Origin: AP-15 sp963814805
GTDB lineage: Bacteria; Pseudomonadota; Alphaproteobacteria; ATCC43930; CGMCC-115725
Reading direction: 5' to 3'
Length of the DNA stretch: 64,000 bases
Assembly: GCA_963814805.1 (NCBI GenBank)
Contig: CAWFER010000033.1
Location: forward strand, 248,001 to 312,000
Shown here: positions 8,171-16,415 of the stretch, piece after piece
How the letters are laid out: every line of letters starts with the position of its first letter
Position numbering within the stretch: position 1 is the stretch's first letter
Program-made: the position numbers and the translations under genes
The notes under the pieces: model-generated
What the model saw: the letters and a program-made list of their open reading frames with translations, nothing else
The model's database searches: none
Told to the model about the DNA's origin: nothing

Positions 8171-9217
8171 GTGGTGGCGCGAGGGCGACCGGATAAGAGC
8201 TTGGCCCGCTTCGAACGGATCGCGCTGGTTCTGTCCGGCGGGGACGCGCTCGGCGCCTATCAGGCCGGCGCCTATGCCGCACTTGAGCAGAGCGGGGTGC
8301 GGCCGAACTGGATCGCCGGAACCGCGATGGGCGCGGTCAACGCCGCGATCATCGCCGGCAACCTGCCGCATGAGCGGATCGCACGATTGCGCCAATTCTG
8401 GCACGAGATCAGCCGGCGGGCGGCGCAGCGGGCGCCGCTCCAGCTCGGCCGATGGGCGCAGCGGGCGGCGGGCCGCTGCCTCTCCGTGCTGCGCGCTGGC
8501 GCCGAATTCGCGCCGCCGGCGGTCGAGCCGGCGATCTCGGCCCTTGTATTGGGCGAGCTGATCGCCCGTGCGGTCGATTTCGAGCGGGTCAATTCGGGCG
8601 CCGTGCGGGTCGTCCTGGGCGCGGTCAATCTGGCGAGCGGGGCGGAGACGTTTTTCGACAACGACCGGCATGTGCTCGGTCCCGACCACGTGCTGGCCGG
8701 CAGCCCGCTGCCGGGTTTGCCGCCGGTCGCGATCGACCGGCAGCTATTCGCCGGCAACGCCCTTCCGGTGTCGGCGCTCGACGACGCCCGCCCGGCAGAT
8801 ACCCTGTGCTTTGCCGTCGACGGCTACGATCCGGCGCCCGGCGGTCGCGGCGGGATCAGCCGCACCATCCGCGAAATCGCCGCGTTGCGCCGCGCTCACG
8901 ACCTGCGCCGGATGATCGGGCTGCTCGGCGAGCGGCTGCCGCCGGCGGCGCGCGGCGAGATCGACATCCGCCGCTGTCTGGCCGAGGCCAGCGATGCGAC
9001 GATGACGATCCTGCACCTGGTTCACGAAGGCGACATTGCCGATCTCGCGGCGAAGATGGCCGATTTCTCGCCCGACGCGATCGCCCGGCGGTGGCGGGCG
9101 GGTGAACGCGACGTGGCGACGAGCCTCGCCCATCCGCGCTGGCTGGCGCCGCCGCCTCGGCTCTCCGGGGTCGTCGTCCATGAGGTTCGCGACGGCGTCG
9201 TCGCTCCGCCGCGCTGA
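8171..9217 (+). CDS. Patatin-like protein, predicted catalytically inactive
   Basis: This 348-residue protein has the patatin fold and a DUF3734-type C-terminal part. The N-terminal block LSGGDALGAYQAGAYAALEQ matches the oxyanion region of bacterial patatins. The nucleophile elbow reads GTAMG (residues 50-54), so the catalytic Ser is Ala52. The second dyad motif, normally DGG before SNTPL, reads AGN at 194-196, so the Asp is also gone. Fold conservation without the dyad suggests a pseudoenzyme, perhaps lipid-binding or regulatory. GTG 8171 (or 8174) follows TAGGAG. It is a single gene between the cytochromes and phaZ. Confidence 0.8.
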   Translation: MVARGRPDKSLARFERIALVLSGGDALGAYQAGAYAALEQSGVRPNWIAGTAMGAVNAAIIAGNLPHERIARLRQFWHEISRRAAQRAPLQLGRWAQRAAGRCLSVLRAGAEFAPPAVEPAISALVLGELIARAVDFERVNSGAVRVVLGAVNLASGAETFFDNDRHVLGPDHVLAGSPLPGLPPVAIDRQLFAGNALPVSALDDARPADTLCFAVDGYDPAPGGRGGISRTIREIAALRRAHDLRRMIGLLGERLPPAARGEIDIRRCLAEASDATMTILHLVHEGDIADLAAKMADFSPDAIARRWRAGERDVATSLAHPRWLAPPPRLSGVVVHEVRDGVVAPPR

Positions 9218-9351
9218 ACCAAGCGGCGTGATTATAATCCCGGCAGGCAGCTCGGCGCTGCCGTCAAAAGTGGCCATTTTTATCCCGATCAAGAAATCAT
9301 GCCACGCCCTCGGCGGCTCGGCGAGTCCTTGACGCGGCGGCGCGCTGCCCC

Positions 9352-9392
9352 TTGCCTAAACGCTTGTCAATACAAATATAGAGTTGAAATAA
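9352..9392 (+). promoter_or_regulatory. AT-rich candidate promoter region upstream of phaZ
   Basis: The 285-base gap 9218-9502 contains one marked AT-rich stretch in this GC-rich DNA. TTGCCT at 9352 or TTGTCA at 9364 could be a -35 box, and TATAGA (9377) or AAATAA (9387) a -10 box. Spacing is not ideal for either pair. Nothing else is recognised in this gap. Confidence 0.3.
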
Positions 9393-9502
9393 AAGGTTTT
9401 TTGAGATGGGATGCTTTCGCCTGACAATCGATCGAAGCGGCCAGCCGTTTCGCGACTTCGGACACTGCCGCGTTCGGCGGCTTCCGGCATTTACGAGGAC
9501 AC

Positions 9503-10720
9503 ATGCTTTACGACGCCTACCAGGCACAACAGGACTTTTTCGGGCCGGTCCGGCTGATGGCCGAGACCGCCCATGATTGGCTGCGCCAACCGTGGCTACC
9601 GATCGGCGACCTGCCGTGCGTGCGCAGCGCGGCGGCGGCGATGGAGCTGCTCTCCCATGCCCGCCTGTCGCACCGGCGGCCGGATTTCGGCATCTCCTCG
9701 GTCACGATCGAGGGCCGGGAAATCGCCGTCAAGGAGGAGACCGTCGCCTCGCACCCGTTCTGCAACCTGATCCATTTCCGCAAGGATTGGACCCGTGAGG
9801 AGCCGACCGTGCTGGTCGTGGCCCCGCTCTCCGGGCATTTTTCGACCCTGTTGCGCGGCACCATCGCAACCCTGCTCGCCGATCACAACGTCTACCTGAC
9901 CGACTGGAAGAACGCGCGCGACGTGCCGCTGCTTCACGGGCGGTTCGATCTCGACGATTTCGTCGAGCTGGTGATCCGCTTCACCCGGCTCCTGGGGCCG
10001 CGCATTCACCTGATTGCGGTGTGCCAGCCCTCGGTGCCGGTGCTCGCCGCGGCGTCCTTGATGGCGGCCGGAGGCGACCCGTGCCAGCCCGCCTCGATGG
10101 TCCTGATGGGCGGCCCGATCGACACCCGGGTCAACCCGACCGCGGTCAACCGCTTTGCCGAGGCGCACCCGCTCGACTGGTTCGAGCAGCGGGTCATCAC
10201 CACCGTGCCGGCGCGCTATCCGGGCCGGTTCCGCCGGGTCTATCCAGGATTTCTGCAGCTCGCGGGCTTCCTCAGCATGAATTTGGACCGGCACGTCTCG
10301 GCCCATTGGACGATGTTTCGCGATCTCGTCCGCGGCGACGGCGACAGTGCGGCGGCGACCCGCGCCTTCTACGACGAATACAGCACGGTCATGGACCTGC
10401 CGGCGGATTTCTATCTGCAGACGATGGACCGGGTGTTTCACCGCCACGACCTGCCGCGCGGCCGCTTTGCCGTGCGCGGCGACCTGGTCGTGCCGGCGGC
10501 GCTCGAGCGCACCGCGCTGATGACCGTCGAGGGCGAGCGCGACGATGTCTGCGGCCCCGGCCAGACGGTCGCCGCGCAGGATCTGTGCACCGGCCTCTCG
10601 GCGGCGAAAAAGACCCACCACCTGCAGCTCAAAGTCGGCCATTATGGGGTGTTCCATGGCCGCCGCTGGCAGACCGAGACCTATCCCAAGGTCAAGTCGT
10701 TCATCCGGGCGCAGGCCTAG
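9503..10720 (+). CDS. phaZ: Intracellular polyhydroxyalkanoate depolymerase
   Basis: This 405-residue cytosolic alpha/beta hydrolase mobilises stored PHB/PHA granules. The N-terminus MLYDAYQAQQDFFGPVRLMAE is typical of the PhaZ1 family. The nucleophile elbow is IAVCQPSVP, where Cys replaces Ser as in Ralstonia-type intracellular depolymerases. The C-terminal part has LMTVEGERDDVCGPGQT (Asp region) and KVGHYGVFHGRRW (His of the triad and the conserved C-terminal block). It indicates that this organism stores PHA. Downstream, 92 bases away, is a beta-keto acid cleavage enzyme, which could feed acetoacetate-like products. Confidence 0.95.
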   Translation: MLYDAYQAQQDFFGPVRLMAETAHDWLRQPWLPIGDLPCVRSAAAAMELLSHARLSHRRPDFGISSVTIEGREIAVKEETVASHPFCNLIHFRKDWTREEPTVLVVAPLSGHFSTLLRGTIATLLADHNVYLTDWKNARDVPLLHGRFDLDDFVELVIRFTRLLGPRIHLIAVCQPSVPVLAAASLMAAGGDPCQPASMVLMGGPIDTRVNPTAVNRFAEAHPLDWFEQRVITTVPARYPGRFRRVYPGFLQLAGFLSMNLDRHVSAHWTMFRDLVRGDGDSAAATRAFYDEYSTVMDLPADFYLQTMDRVFHRHDLPRGRFAVRGDLVVPAALERTALMTVEGERDDVCGPGQTVAAQDLCTGLSAAKKTHHLQLKVGHYGVFHGRRWQTETYPKVKSFIRAQA

Positions 10721-10812
10721 CTGCTTCTGCCCTTCCCTCCTCCGCTCGCCGGGGAGGTAAGGTGGGGCCCGGCCGCGCCGACCGGCGAAATCAGCGCGAG
10801 GGGAGGAAGAAC

Positions 10813-11748
10813 ATGGCTATGGCTGGCAAGGTCGTGATCACCTGCGCCGTCACCGGGTCGATCCATACCCCGACGATGAGCCCCTATCTGCCGCTGACCC
10901 CGGACGAGATCGCCCGCGACGCGATCGCCGCGGCCGAGGCCGGGGCGGCGATCCTGCATCTCCACGCCCGCGATCCGAAGGACGGGCGGCCGACCCCCGA
11001 TCCCGGCGTCTTCATGCAGTTCCTGCCGCGGATCAAGCAGGCGAGCAACGCCGTCGTCAACATCACCACCGGCGGCGGCCACGGGATGTCGTTGGACGAG
11101 CGGCTCGCCGCCCCGCTGCGCGCCAAGCCCGAAATGTGTTCGCTGAACATGGGCTCGATGAATTTCGGGCTCTATCCGATGCTCTCCCGCTACAAGGATT
11201 GGCAACATCCGTGGGAGACCCAGCATCTCGAAATGACCCGCGACTTCATCTTTCGGAACACCTTCGCCGACATCGAGCGCATCCTGAAAGATTTGGGCGA
11301 AGGCTGCGGCACAAGGTTCGAGTTCGAATGCTACGATGTCGGGCACCTCTACAACCTCGCGCACTTCCTCGAGCGCGGGCTGGTCAAGCCGCCGCTGTTC
11401 GTGCAGACGATCTTCGGCATCTTGGGCGGCATCGGCGCCGACCCGGAAAACCTCGCCCATATGAAGCGGATCGCCGACAAACTGTTTGGCGATAACTATG
11501 CCTGGTCGATCCTCGCCGCCGGCCGCCATCAACTGCCGCTGGTGACGATGGGCGCGATCATGGGCGGCAATGTCCGGGTCGGGCTCGAGGATTCGTTGTG
11601 GATCGGGCGCGGCAAGCTCGCCACCAGCAATGCCGAGCAGGTCAGCCGGGTGCGCACGATCGTCGAAAATCTATCGCTCGAAATTGCCACCCCCAACGAA
11701 GCCCGCGCGATGCTGGCGCTCAAGGGCGGCGACGCCGTGGCGTTCTGA
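10813..11748 (+). CDS. 3-keto-5-aminohexanoate cleavage protein (BKACE family)
   Basis: This 311-residue TIM-barrel, Zn-dependent enzyme of the BKACE family condenses a beta-keto acid with acetyl-CoA to give acetoacetate and a new CoA ester. The signature regions are KVVITCAVTGSIHTPTMSPYLP at the start (shown here for position, residues 5-26), LHLHARDPKDGRPTPD with metal His residues, NITTGGG, and the C-terminal GGNVRVGLEDSLWIGRGKLA. Substrate within the family cannot be assigned. ATG 10813 has GGGAGGAAG just before it. A CoA-transferase A subunit follows after a repeat element, consistent with beta-keto acid use. Confidence 0.9.
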   Translation: MAMAGKVVITCAVTGSIHTPTMSPYLPLTPDEIARDAIAAAEAGAAILHLHARDPKDGRPTPDPGVFMQFLPRIKQASNAVVNITTGGGHGMSLDERLAAPLRAKPEMCSLNMGSMNFGLYPMLSRYKDWQHPWETQHLEMTRDFIFRNTFADIERILKDLGEGCGTRFEFECYDVGHLYNLAHFLERGLVKPPLFVQTIFGILGGIGADPENLAHMKRIADKLFGDNYAWSILAAGRHQLPLVTMGAIMGGNVRVGLEDSLWIGRGKLATSNAEQVSRVRTIVENLSLEIATPNEARAMLALKGGDAVAF

Positions 11749-11789
11749 AGTAGAATAGCTGACCACATCCAACGTCAAGGAGGTTGTCT

Positions 11790-12065
11790 GTGAGAAAGCC
11801 CGGCTACACTCTCGAACAGCACGTTGATCTCGGGACGTTTCTCGCGCAGACGCGGGATAGTCTGGTCACCCAAAGGACGAGGCTGTTGAGCGCCTATCCA
11901 CTCCGGGACAAAGCTCCGCAAGCACTCCAACGGGCAATCAATTCTCTAGACGAGGCGCGCAGCTTATTGGACAGCGCCGTTTGCCGGGAAAATCCGCGGG
12001 CAGATAACTCGATCCTGGAGGCCTACTATCCAGGTCGAGAACACCTCGGAAGCACCCAAACGTGA
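11790..12065 (+). CDS. Small conserved hypothetical protein
   Basis: A 91-residue soluble, mostly helical protein starts RKPGYTLEQHVDLG. There are no membrane segments and one Cys near the C-terminus. I choose GTG 11790 because AAGGAGG at 11777-11783 is six bases upstream; a TTG at 11784 would leave no spacing. Function unknown. Base composition is less GC-rich than its neighbours, and a MITE-like repeat follows directly, so the locus may have been acquired. Confidence 0.55.
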   Translation: MRKPGYTLEQHVDLGTFLAQTRDSLVTQRTRLLSAYPLRDKAPQALQRAINSLDEARSLLDSAVCRENPRADNSILEAYYPGREHLGSTQT

Positions 12066-12086
12066 GAAACACGGTTGCCATTCCTA

Positions 12087-12249
12087 GTGCTCAGACGCAG
12101 TCACAAGATTTACTGAAACTGTCATGGCCGGGCTTGTCCCGGCCATCCACGACTCGCGGCACAAGCTCTTCTGGTTTCCGTGGATGCCCGGCACAAGGCC
12201 GGGCGTGACAACTCCGATGAGACTGCATTATCTGAATGCGTCTGAGCAC
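12087..12249. repeat. MITE-like palindromic element with 13-bp terminal inverted repeats
   Basis: GTGCTCAGACGCA at 12087-12099 is repeated exactly inverted at 12237-12249. Inside, a second, imperfect inverted pair of about 31 bases (12121-12151 and 12178-12208) contains the CATGGCCGGGC/GCCCGGC-type palindrome common in alphaproteobacterial intergenic repeats. The element is 163 bases long and carries no coding frame of its own. I could not see a target-site duplication. It sits between the small hypothetical gene and the CoA-transferase gene. Confidence 0.7.
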
Positions 12250-12293
12250 CGGCTCACGATGGCAGTACGAGACTGGCTTCAGGGTACTGGACG

Positions 12294-12959
12294 ATGATCG
12301 ATAAGCGGGTGCGCGACCTCGCCGAGGCGGTGGCCGGGATCAAGGACGGCGCCGTCATCCTGTGCGCCGGGTTCGGCGGCGCCGGTCTGCCCGACGCGCT
12401 GTGCGAAGCGGTGATCGAGCAGGGTGCGCGCGACCTCACCGTCGTCGCCAACAATGCCGGCACCGGCCGCGCCGGGCTCGCCGCATTGATGGCCGCCGGC
12501 CGGGTCGCCAAGATCATCTGCTCGTTTCCGCGCAGTTCGGGCTCGGTCGTGTTCGAGGAGCTGTTCGCGGCCGGCAAGATCGAGCTCGAACTCCTCCCCC
12601 AAGGAACCTTGAGCGAGCGGATGCGCTGCGCCGCGGCCGGGCTCGGCGGCTTCTATTCGCCGGTGTCGGTCGGGACCCGTCTCGCCGAGGGCAAGGAGCA
12701 CCGCGAAATCGACGGCCGAACTTATGTCCTCGAAAAGCCCTTGAAGGGCGATGTGGCGTTGCTCGCCGCCGACCGCGCTGATCGCTGGGGCAACCTGACC
12801 TACCGCAAATCGGCGCGCAACTTCAACCCGACCATGGCGATGGCCACCGATCTCTCGGTCGCGCAGGTGCGACATATCGTCGAACTGGGCGAGCTCGACC
12901 CGGAGATGATCGTCACCCCCGGCATCTTTATCGACCGCATCGTCCAAGTCGCGTACTAG
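12294..12959 (+). CDS. 3-oxoacid CoA-transferase subunit A (orphan)
   Basis: This 221-residue A (alpha) subunit of a class I CoA-transferase has the CoA-binding Gly-rich CAGFGGAGLPDALCEA and the family block LGGFYSPVSVGTRLAEGKEHREIDGRTYVLEKP (residues about 119-151). Family enzymes need a B subunit carrying the catalytic Glu, normally encoded next to A. Here the next gene is a DUF2125 protein and no B subunit is seen anywhere in the window. It could transfer CoA between succinyl-CoA and acetoacetate or 3-oxoadipate. The context (BKACE, phaZ) favours a short beta-keto acid. Confidence 0.88.
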   Translation: MIDKRVRDLAEAVAGIKDGAVILCAGFGGAGLPDALCEAVIEQGARDLTVVANNAGTGRAGLAALMAAGRVAKIICSFPRSSGSVVFEELFAAGKIELELLPQGTLSERMRCAAAGLGGFYSPVSVGTRLAEGKEHREIDGRTYVLEKPLKGDVALLAADRADRWGNLTYRKSARNFNPTMAMATDLSVAQVRHIVELGELDPEMIVTPGIFIDRIVQVAY

Positions 12960-13066
12960 GGCGCCGGCAGCGGCCCGCCTGAAACCGCTAAGCCCGAGGG
13001 ACTGCTGGAGGTGCTAGCGGCGGGCGGGCTGGCGGCGAGGCGGGCCGAGCCGCTATAACCCGCGCC

Positions 13067-14095
13067 ATGCGCCGCTCGACGCGTTTCGGTCTCGTCGCCG
13101 CTATTGTGCTGTTGGTGCTGGGCGGCGGCTATGCCGCCTATTGGTGGATCGCCGCCGGCCGGATCGAGAACGGCCTTGTCGCCTGGCGGCAATCGATGCA
13201 GCCGCGCAAGATCGACGCCTCGTGGCAAAGCCTGCGGGTGACTGGCTTTCCGTTCGGCTTCCGCATCGAGCTGGCGGGGGCAATGCTGTCCGACCACGCC
13301 CTGACCCCGGCGCCGGAAATCCATGTGCCGGCATTGACCGGCGACGCCCGGCCTTGGGATTTCTCCGACTGGCGGCTCGCCGCGCCGCAAGGGCTCGCGG
13401 CCAATCTCGCCGCCACCGGCGCCCGACCACCGGTAAAGCTCGCGGCGCACATTGCCCAGGGCACGGTTTCTCTCGCCCGCGATGGACCTACTTCGCTATG
13501 GCTCCGCTTCCAGGGCCTGGTGGCCGAGGCCGGCGGCCGGGTTCCGATCAAAACCGCCGACGCCTGGATCACCCTGCCGCCAACGCCGCCGCGGACCGAT
13601 ACCGAGCCGAGCCTCGGGCTCGCCGTCGATCTGCGCCAGGTGCAGCTGCCGGCGGCGCCGCCGACGATGAGCGGCACGATCGACGATCTGGCGTTCGGCG
13701 TCACTGTCAAGGGTGCGGTGCCGGATGGCCCGTTGCTGCAGGCGGTCGCCGCGTGGCGGAATGCCGGCGGCACGATCGAACTCGATAAACTGAAGCTCAA
13801 ATGGGGCGGGCTCGGCGCCAACGCGACCGGCACGATCGCCCTCGATCGCGATTTGCAGCCGGAGGGCGCCTTTTCCGGCGGGATCGAAGGCTTTGGTGCG
13901 ATCCTATCAGCCCTCGTCAAGGCGGGGCGCCTCAACGCCGAGCAGGCGGCGCTGGCGCAGATCGCGCTGTCGGCGCTGGCCAGGCCCGGACCCGATGGCC
14001 AGCCGCAGATCACCACTTCGTTCACAATTCAGCACGGCAAGATGTATCTCGGGCCGGCGAAGCTCGGCGAGGCGCCGCGCATCGTGTGGCGATAG
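13067..14095 (+). CDS. DUF2125 domain protein, membrane-anchored
   Basis: This 342-residue protein has one N-terminal membrane helix (about 8-29) and a long periplasmic part of repeated beta segments. The opening AAYWWIAAGRIENGLVAW and the conserved VTGFPFGFRIEL are typical of DUF2125 proteins, widespread in alphaproteobacteria and of unknown function. The fold resembles large bridge-like or AsmA-like envelope proteins, but that is inference. It stands alone, 107 bases after the CoA-transferase. Confidence 0.8.
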   Translation: MRRSTRFGLVAAIVLLVLGGGYAAYWWIAAGRIENGLVAWRQSMQPRKIDASWQSLRVTGFPFGFRIELAGAMLSDHALTPAPEIHVPALTGDARPWDFSDWRLAAPQGLAANLAATGARPPVKLAAHIAQGTVSLARDGPTSLWLRFQGLVAEAGGRVPIKTADAWITLPPTPPRTDTEPSLGLAVDLRQVQLPAAPPTMSGTIDDLAFGVTVKGAVPDGPLLQAVAAWRNAGGTIELDKLKLKWGGLGANATGTIALDRDLQPEGAFSGGIEGFGAILSALVKAGRLNAEQAALAQIALSALARPGPDGQPQITTSFTIQHGKMYLGPAKLGEAPRIVWR

Positions 14096-14216
14096 CCGGC
14101 GGTGCAGGGCAGGCGGATGGGCGCCGAAAAATCCTGATCGTCCGCCACGCCGGCTTGATAGCGCCGGGCCGATCGCCACCTGTGTGCAGCAACACGGCGG
14201 AGCACCGTTCCCAGTC

Positions 14217-14489
14217 ATGAAACAGCATACCCCCCGACGCAACCCCGCGTTTCCGGTGATGATGGCCGAGTTGATGATGGCGTCGTGGGAGACGATCGCG
14301 CGCCGCAGCCTGATGATGGTTCAGGGCGCCTGCTCGCCCGCGGAATACCAGCGCATGGCTATGGAAAAGGCCGCGGCGTTTCAGCGCTCGGCGCTGGCGG
14401 TGATGACCGGGCGTGGCGGAAAAGCAGCGCTCGCCCCCTGGCACAGTCGCGCCACAGCGAACGCCCGGCGGCTGCGTCGAAAGCGCTGA
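14217..14489 (+). CDS. Small hypothetical protein, basic C-terminus
   Basis: This 90-residue protein has a Met-rich helical core (MMAELMMASWETIARRSLMM) and the block CSPAEYQRMAMEKAAAFQRS, ending in a basic tail ATANARRLRRKR. Similar short proteins occur in PHA-accumulating alphaproteobacteria, and the helix pattern is phasin-like, but I cannot name it firmly. It is convergent with the dioxygenase genes. No distinct ribosome-binding site precedes ATG 14217. Confidence 0.5.
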   Translation: MKQHTPRRNPAFPVMMAELMMASWETIARRSLMMVQGACSPAEYQRMAMEKAAAFQRSALAVMTGRGGKAALAPWHSRATANARRLRRKR

Positions 14490-14525
14490 ATTCCAAAGGG
14501 GGGCTTATGCCGTCGCCCGCAAACC

Positions 14526-15005
14526 TCAGAGCGGGATCGCCAGCAACGTGTCGATCTGGCGGCTGTCGAGGACGGCGATCTTGGCCGCGAACTTCCAGCT
14601 CTCGCCGTCGCGCCTGATCCGATCGACGTAGCGGCCGGCGGCGAACAGCGTCATCTCGCCGTCCTGCATCGTTCGCACCACCAGGAAGTTGGCGACGAGA
14701 TCGAGCCGGTCCGCGGCATCGCCGACGATCTTGATCGACGACACCAGGTGGCGATAGCGCTGCGGCTCGTAGATGTTGGCCTGGCGCAGGGCGCTGACCC
14801 GGTCCTTCAGCATGCTGCGCGAGGTCGCATAGATCAGGCCCAGCGGCAATCCCGCCTCGTAATTCTCGGCCGAGGTGATTCGGTAGAAGCAATCCTCGGT
14901 GAAGAAATCGGGCCAGCGTTCGAGCTCGTCGGCGTCGAGGCAGTGGACGTAATCGGTGTAGAGCTGATCCAGCTCGAGCCGCCGCGTCACCGCCGCGAGA
15001 TCCAT
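14526..15005 (-). CDS. Aromatic-ring-hydroxylating dioxygenase small (beta) subunit
   Basis: This 159-residue SnoaL/NTF2-like protein of the RHO beta family gives the alpha3-beta3 assembly of Rieske dioxygenases structural support. Typical features are ELDQLYTDYVHCLDADELERWPDFF (residues 10-34), YRHLVSSIKI and the C-terminal GESWKFAAKIAVLDSRQIDTLLAIPL. Its start lies four bases after the alpha-subunit stop (15010), so the two are translationally coupled and should be made in equal amounts. The order alpha then beta is the usual one. Confidence 0.9.
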   Translation of the reverse strand: MDLAAVTRRLELDQLYTDYVHCLDADELERWPDFFTEDCFYRITSAENYEAGLPLGLIYATSRSMLKDRVSALRQANIYEPQRYRHLVSSIKIVGDAADRLDLVANFLVVRTMQDGEMTLFAAGRYVDRIRRDGESWKFAAKIAVLDSRQIDTLLAIPL

Positions 15006-15009
15006 CGCC

Positions 15010-16251
15010 TCAGAACCCCATCAGCGGCCGATAGGTGTGCCAGAAGCTGCGGACCGAGGCCTCGGTCGTCCGGTTGGCCTCGGAGACATGATCGAAGCCG
15101 CCCATTTCGAGCACCGAGCACTCCTCCTCCGCGCCATGGATCGCGCGCTGGATGAAATTGCCGACCGCGCCATCCTCCATCGATACGTACCCGGCCGGGC
15201 CGACCAGATTGGCCTGGGCCAGCCGCAGCGCGGTCATCTCGGCATCGTCCTCGGCAAAGCCCAGATAAATCCATTGCAGTTCGGTCTTGTCCGGCCCCTT
15301 GGGCAATATTAGGCGCAGCGCGATGCAGTTCTGGATCTGCTGCAACACGAAATTCGGGAACAGGGACAGGATCTGGGTCGTGGTGTCGTCGCCGAACTCC
15401 TCGGCCATGGCGAGGAACCCGGGATCGGCCAGCCGGAAATTCTCGCGCATCGACGGAATGCCCGAATATAGCTCGTCCGAGGTCCCGGCGCCGACGCGGT
15501 CGACCTTGTTGCGGGTATAGCTCGCATGATGGGCGCCGCTCTCGGCGATGTCGACCCCGCCTTCCGAGGTCAGGCGCGAGATGCGAAACGTTGTAAAAAA
15601 CGTATGCAGCAGGGTCGCGTGATAGGTGTCGCGCACGTTCTCGAAATAGAGCTTCCAGTTGTTGTGCAGGATCTGCGAGGTGGCGCCGAGGATCTTCGGC
15701 GTGCCGTGCATGACCCGATGAATGCGCGAGCCGATCAGGTTGCCGATATAGTCGCCCAAAGCCGGCGCCTCAGGCGACAAGGTGCCAAAAACCAAGTCGC
15801 CGAAATGATCGACCCGGAGCTTCTTGAGCCCGTGCTGTTCGAGCCGGAAACTCTCGGGCATGCCGCCCTTGCCGGCGACGCCGCGGCGAAAGGCGACGCT
15901 GTCGAGGTTGCCCGCCAAATCGTAGCGCCAGGCGTGATAGACGCAGGTCAGGTTGTCGGCGTGGCCGCGCCGCTTCAGGCAGACGAGGTTGCCGCGATGG
16001 GCGCAGCGGTTGAGCATCGCGTGGATCTCGCCATCATCGGCGCGAGTGACGATCACCGGGGTCTCGCCGAGGAAGGTCGTCAGATAGTCGCCCGGCTGCG
16101 GCAGTTCGCCCGCCAGGGTCAGAAACTGCCAGGTCGGCCCGAGAAAGATCCGGGCGAGCTCGGCGCGGTAGATCTCCGGATCGGCGAACACCCGGTAGGG
16201 AACCCGGGCATTGCCCTCGGGCGGCCATTGCAAAGCGGGTTGCTGTTCCAT
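15010..16251 (-). CDS. Aromatic-ring-hydroxylating dioxygenase alpha subunit (Rieske)
   Basis: This 413-residue catalytic subunit adds two hydroxyls (or demethylates) at an aromatic ring. The Rieske [2Fe-2S] ligands are C83-x-H85 (RCAHRGN) and C103-x2-H106 (CVYH). The mononuclear iron site is D208-x2-H211-x4-H216 in NVRDTYHATLLH. ATG 16251 is preceded by GGAGAAATCGG. It is followed by the beta subunit. Upstream on the same strand are a flavin reductase and an MFS pump. No ferredoxin or dedicated reductase of the usual RHO type is present, so electrons must come from elsewhere. Substrate unknown; the sequence suggests the anthranilate/benzoate-like branch only loosely. Confidence 0.93.
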   Translation of the reverse strand: MEQQPALQWPPEGNARVPYRVFADPEIYRAELARIFLGPTWQFLTLAGELPQPGDYLTTFLGETPVIVTRADDGEIHAMLNRCAHRGNLVCLKRRGHADNLTCVYHAWRYDLAGNLDSVAFRRGVAGKGGMPESFRLEQHGLKKLRVDHFGDLVFGTLSPEAPALGDYIGNLIGSRIHRVMHGTPKILGATSQILHNNWKLYFENVRDTYHATLLHTFFTTFRISRLTSEGGVDIAESGAHHASYTRNKVDRVGAGTSDELYSGIPSMRENFRLADPGFLAMAEEFGDDTTTQILSLFPNFVLQQIQNCIALRLILPKGPDKTELQWIYLGFAEDDAEMTALRLAQANLVGPAGYVSMEDGAVGNFIQRAIHGAEEECSVLEMGGFDHVSEANRTTEASVRSFWHTYRPLMGF

Positions 16252-16280
16252 CCGATTTCTCCGCTCCAGCCTGCTCTCAG

Positions 16281-16323
16281 AGCAAGCGAGATTGCTTTGT
16301 CGCTTCGCGCCTTGCAATGACGA
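16281..16323. repeat. Alphaproteobacterial intergenic repeat, single copy
   Basis: The stretch GCAAGCGAGATTGCTTTGTC to TTGCAATGACGA resembles, from memory, a repeat scattered between genes in many alphaproteobacteria. AAGCGA and TCGCTT within it can pair. It fills the spacer between the dioxygenase alpha gene and the flavin reductase. Confidence 0.4.
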
Positions 16324-16415
16324 GCATCTTTTATGTCGTTGCGAGAGAACCACCCAACGCCTGGCGTGCGGCGGTGATCGTTTGCCGGAATCGCTCGCCG
16401 ACCGGTGCGGCGGTC

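Noticed and set aside
15052..15277. Extra plus-strand frames opposite the dioxygenase alpha gene
   Set aside because: They are antisense to the Rieske alpha subunit and show no domain pattern.
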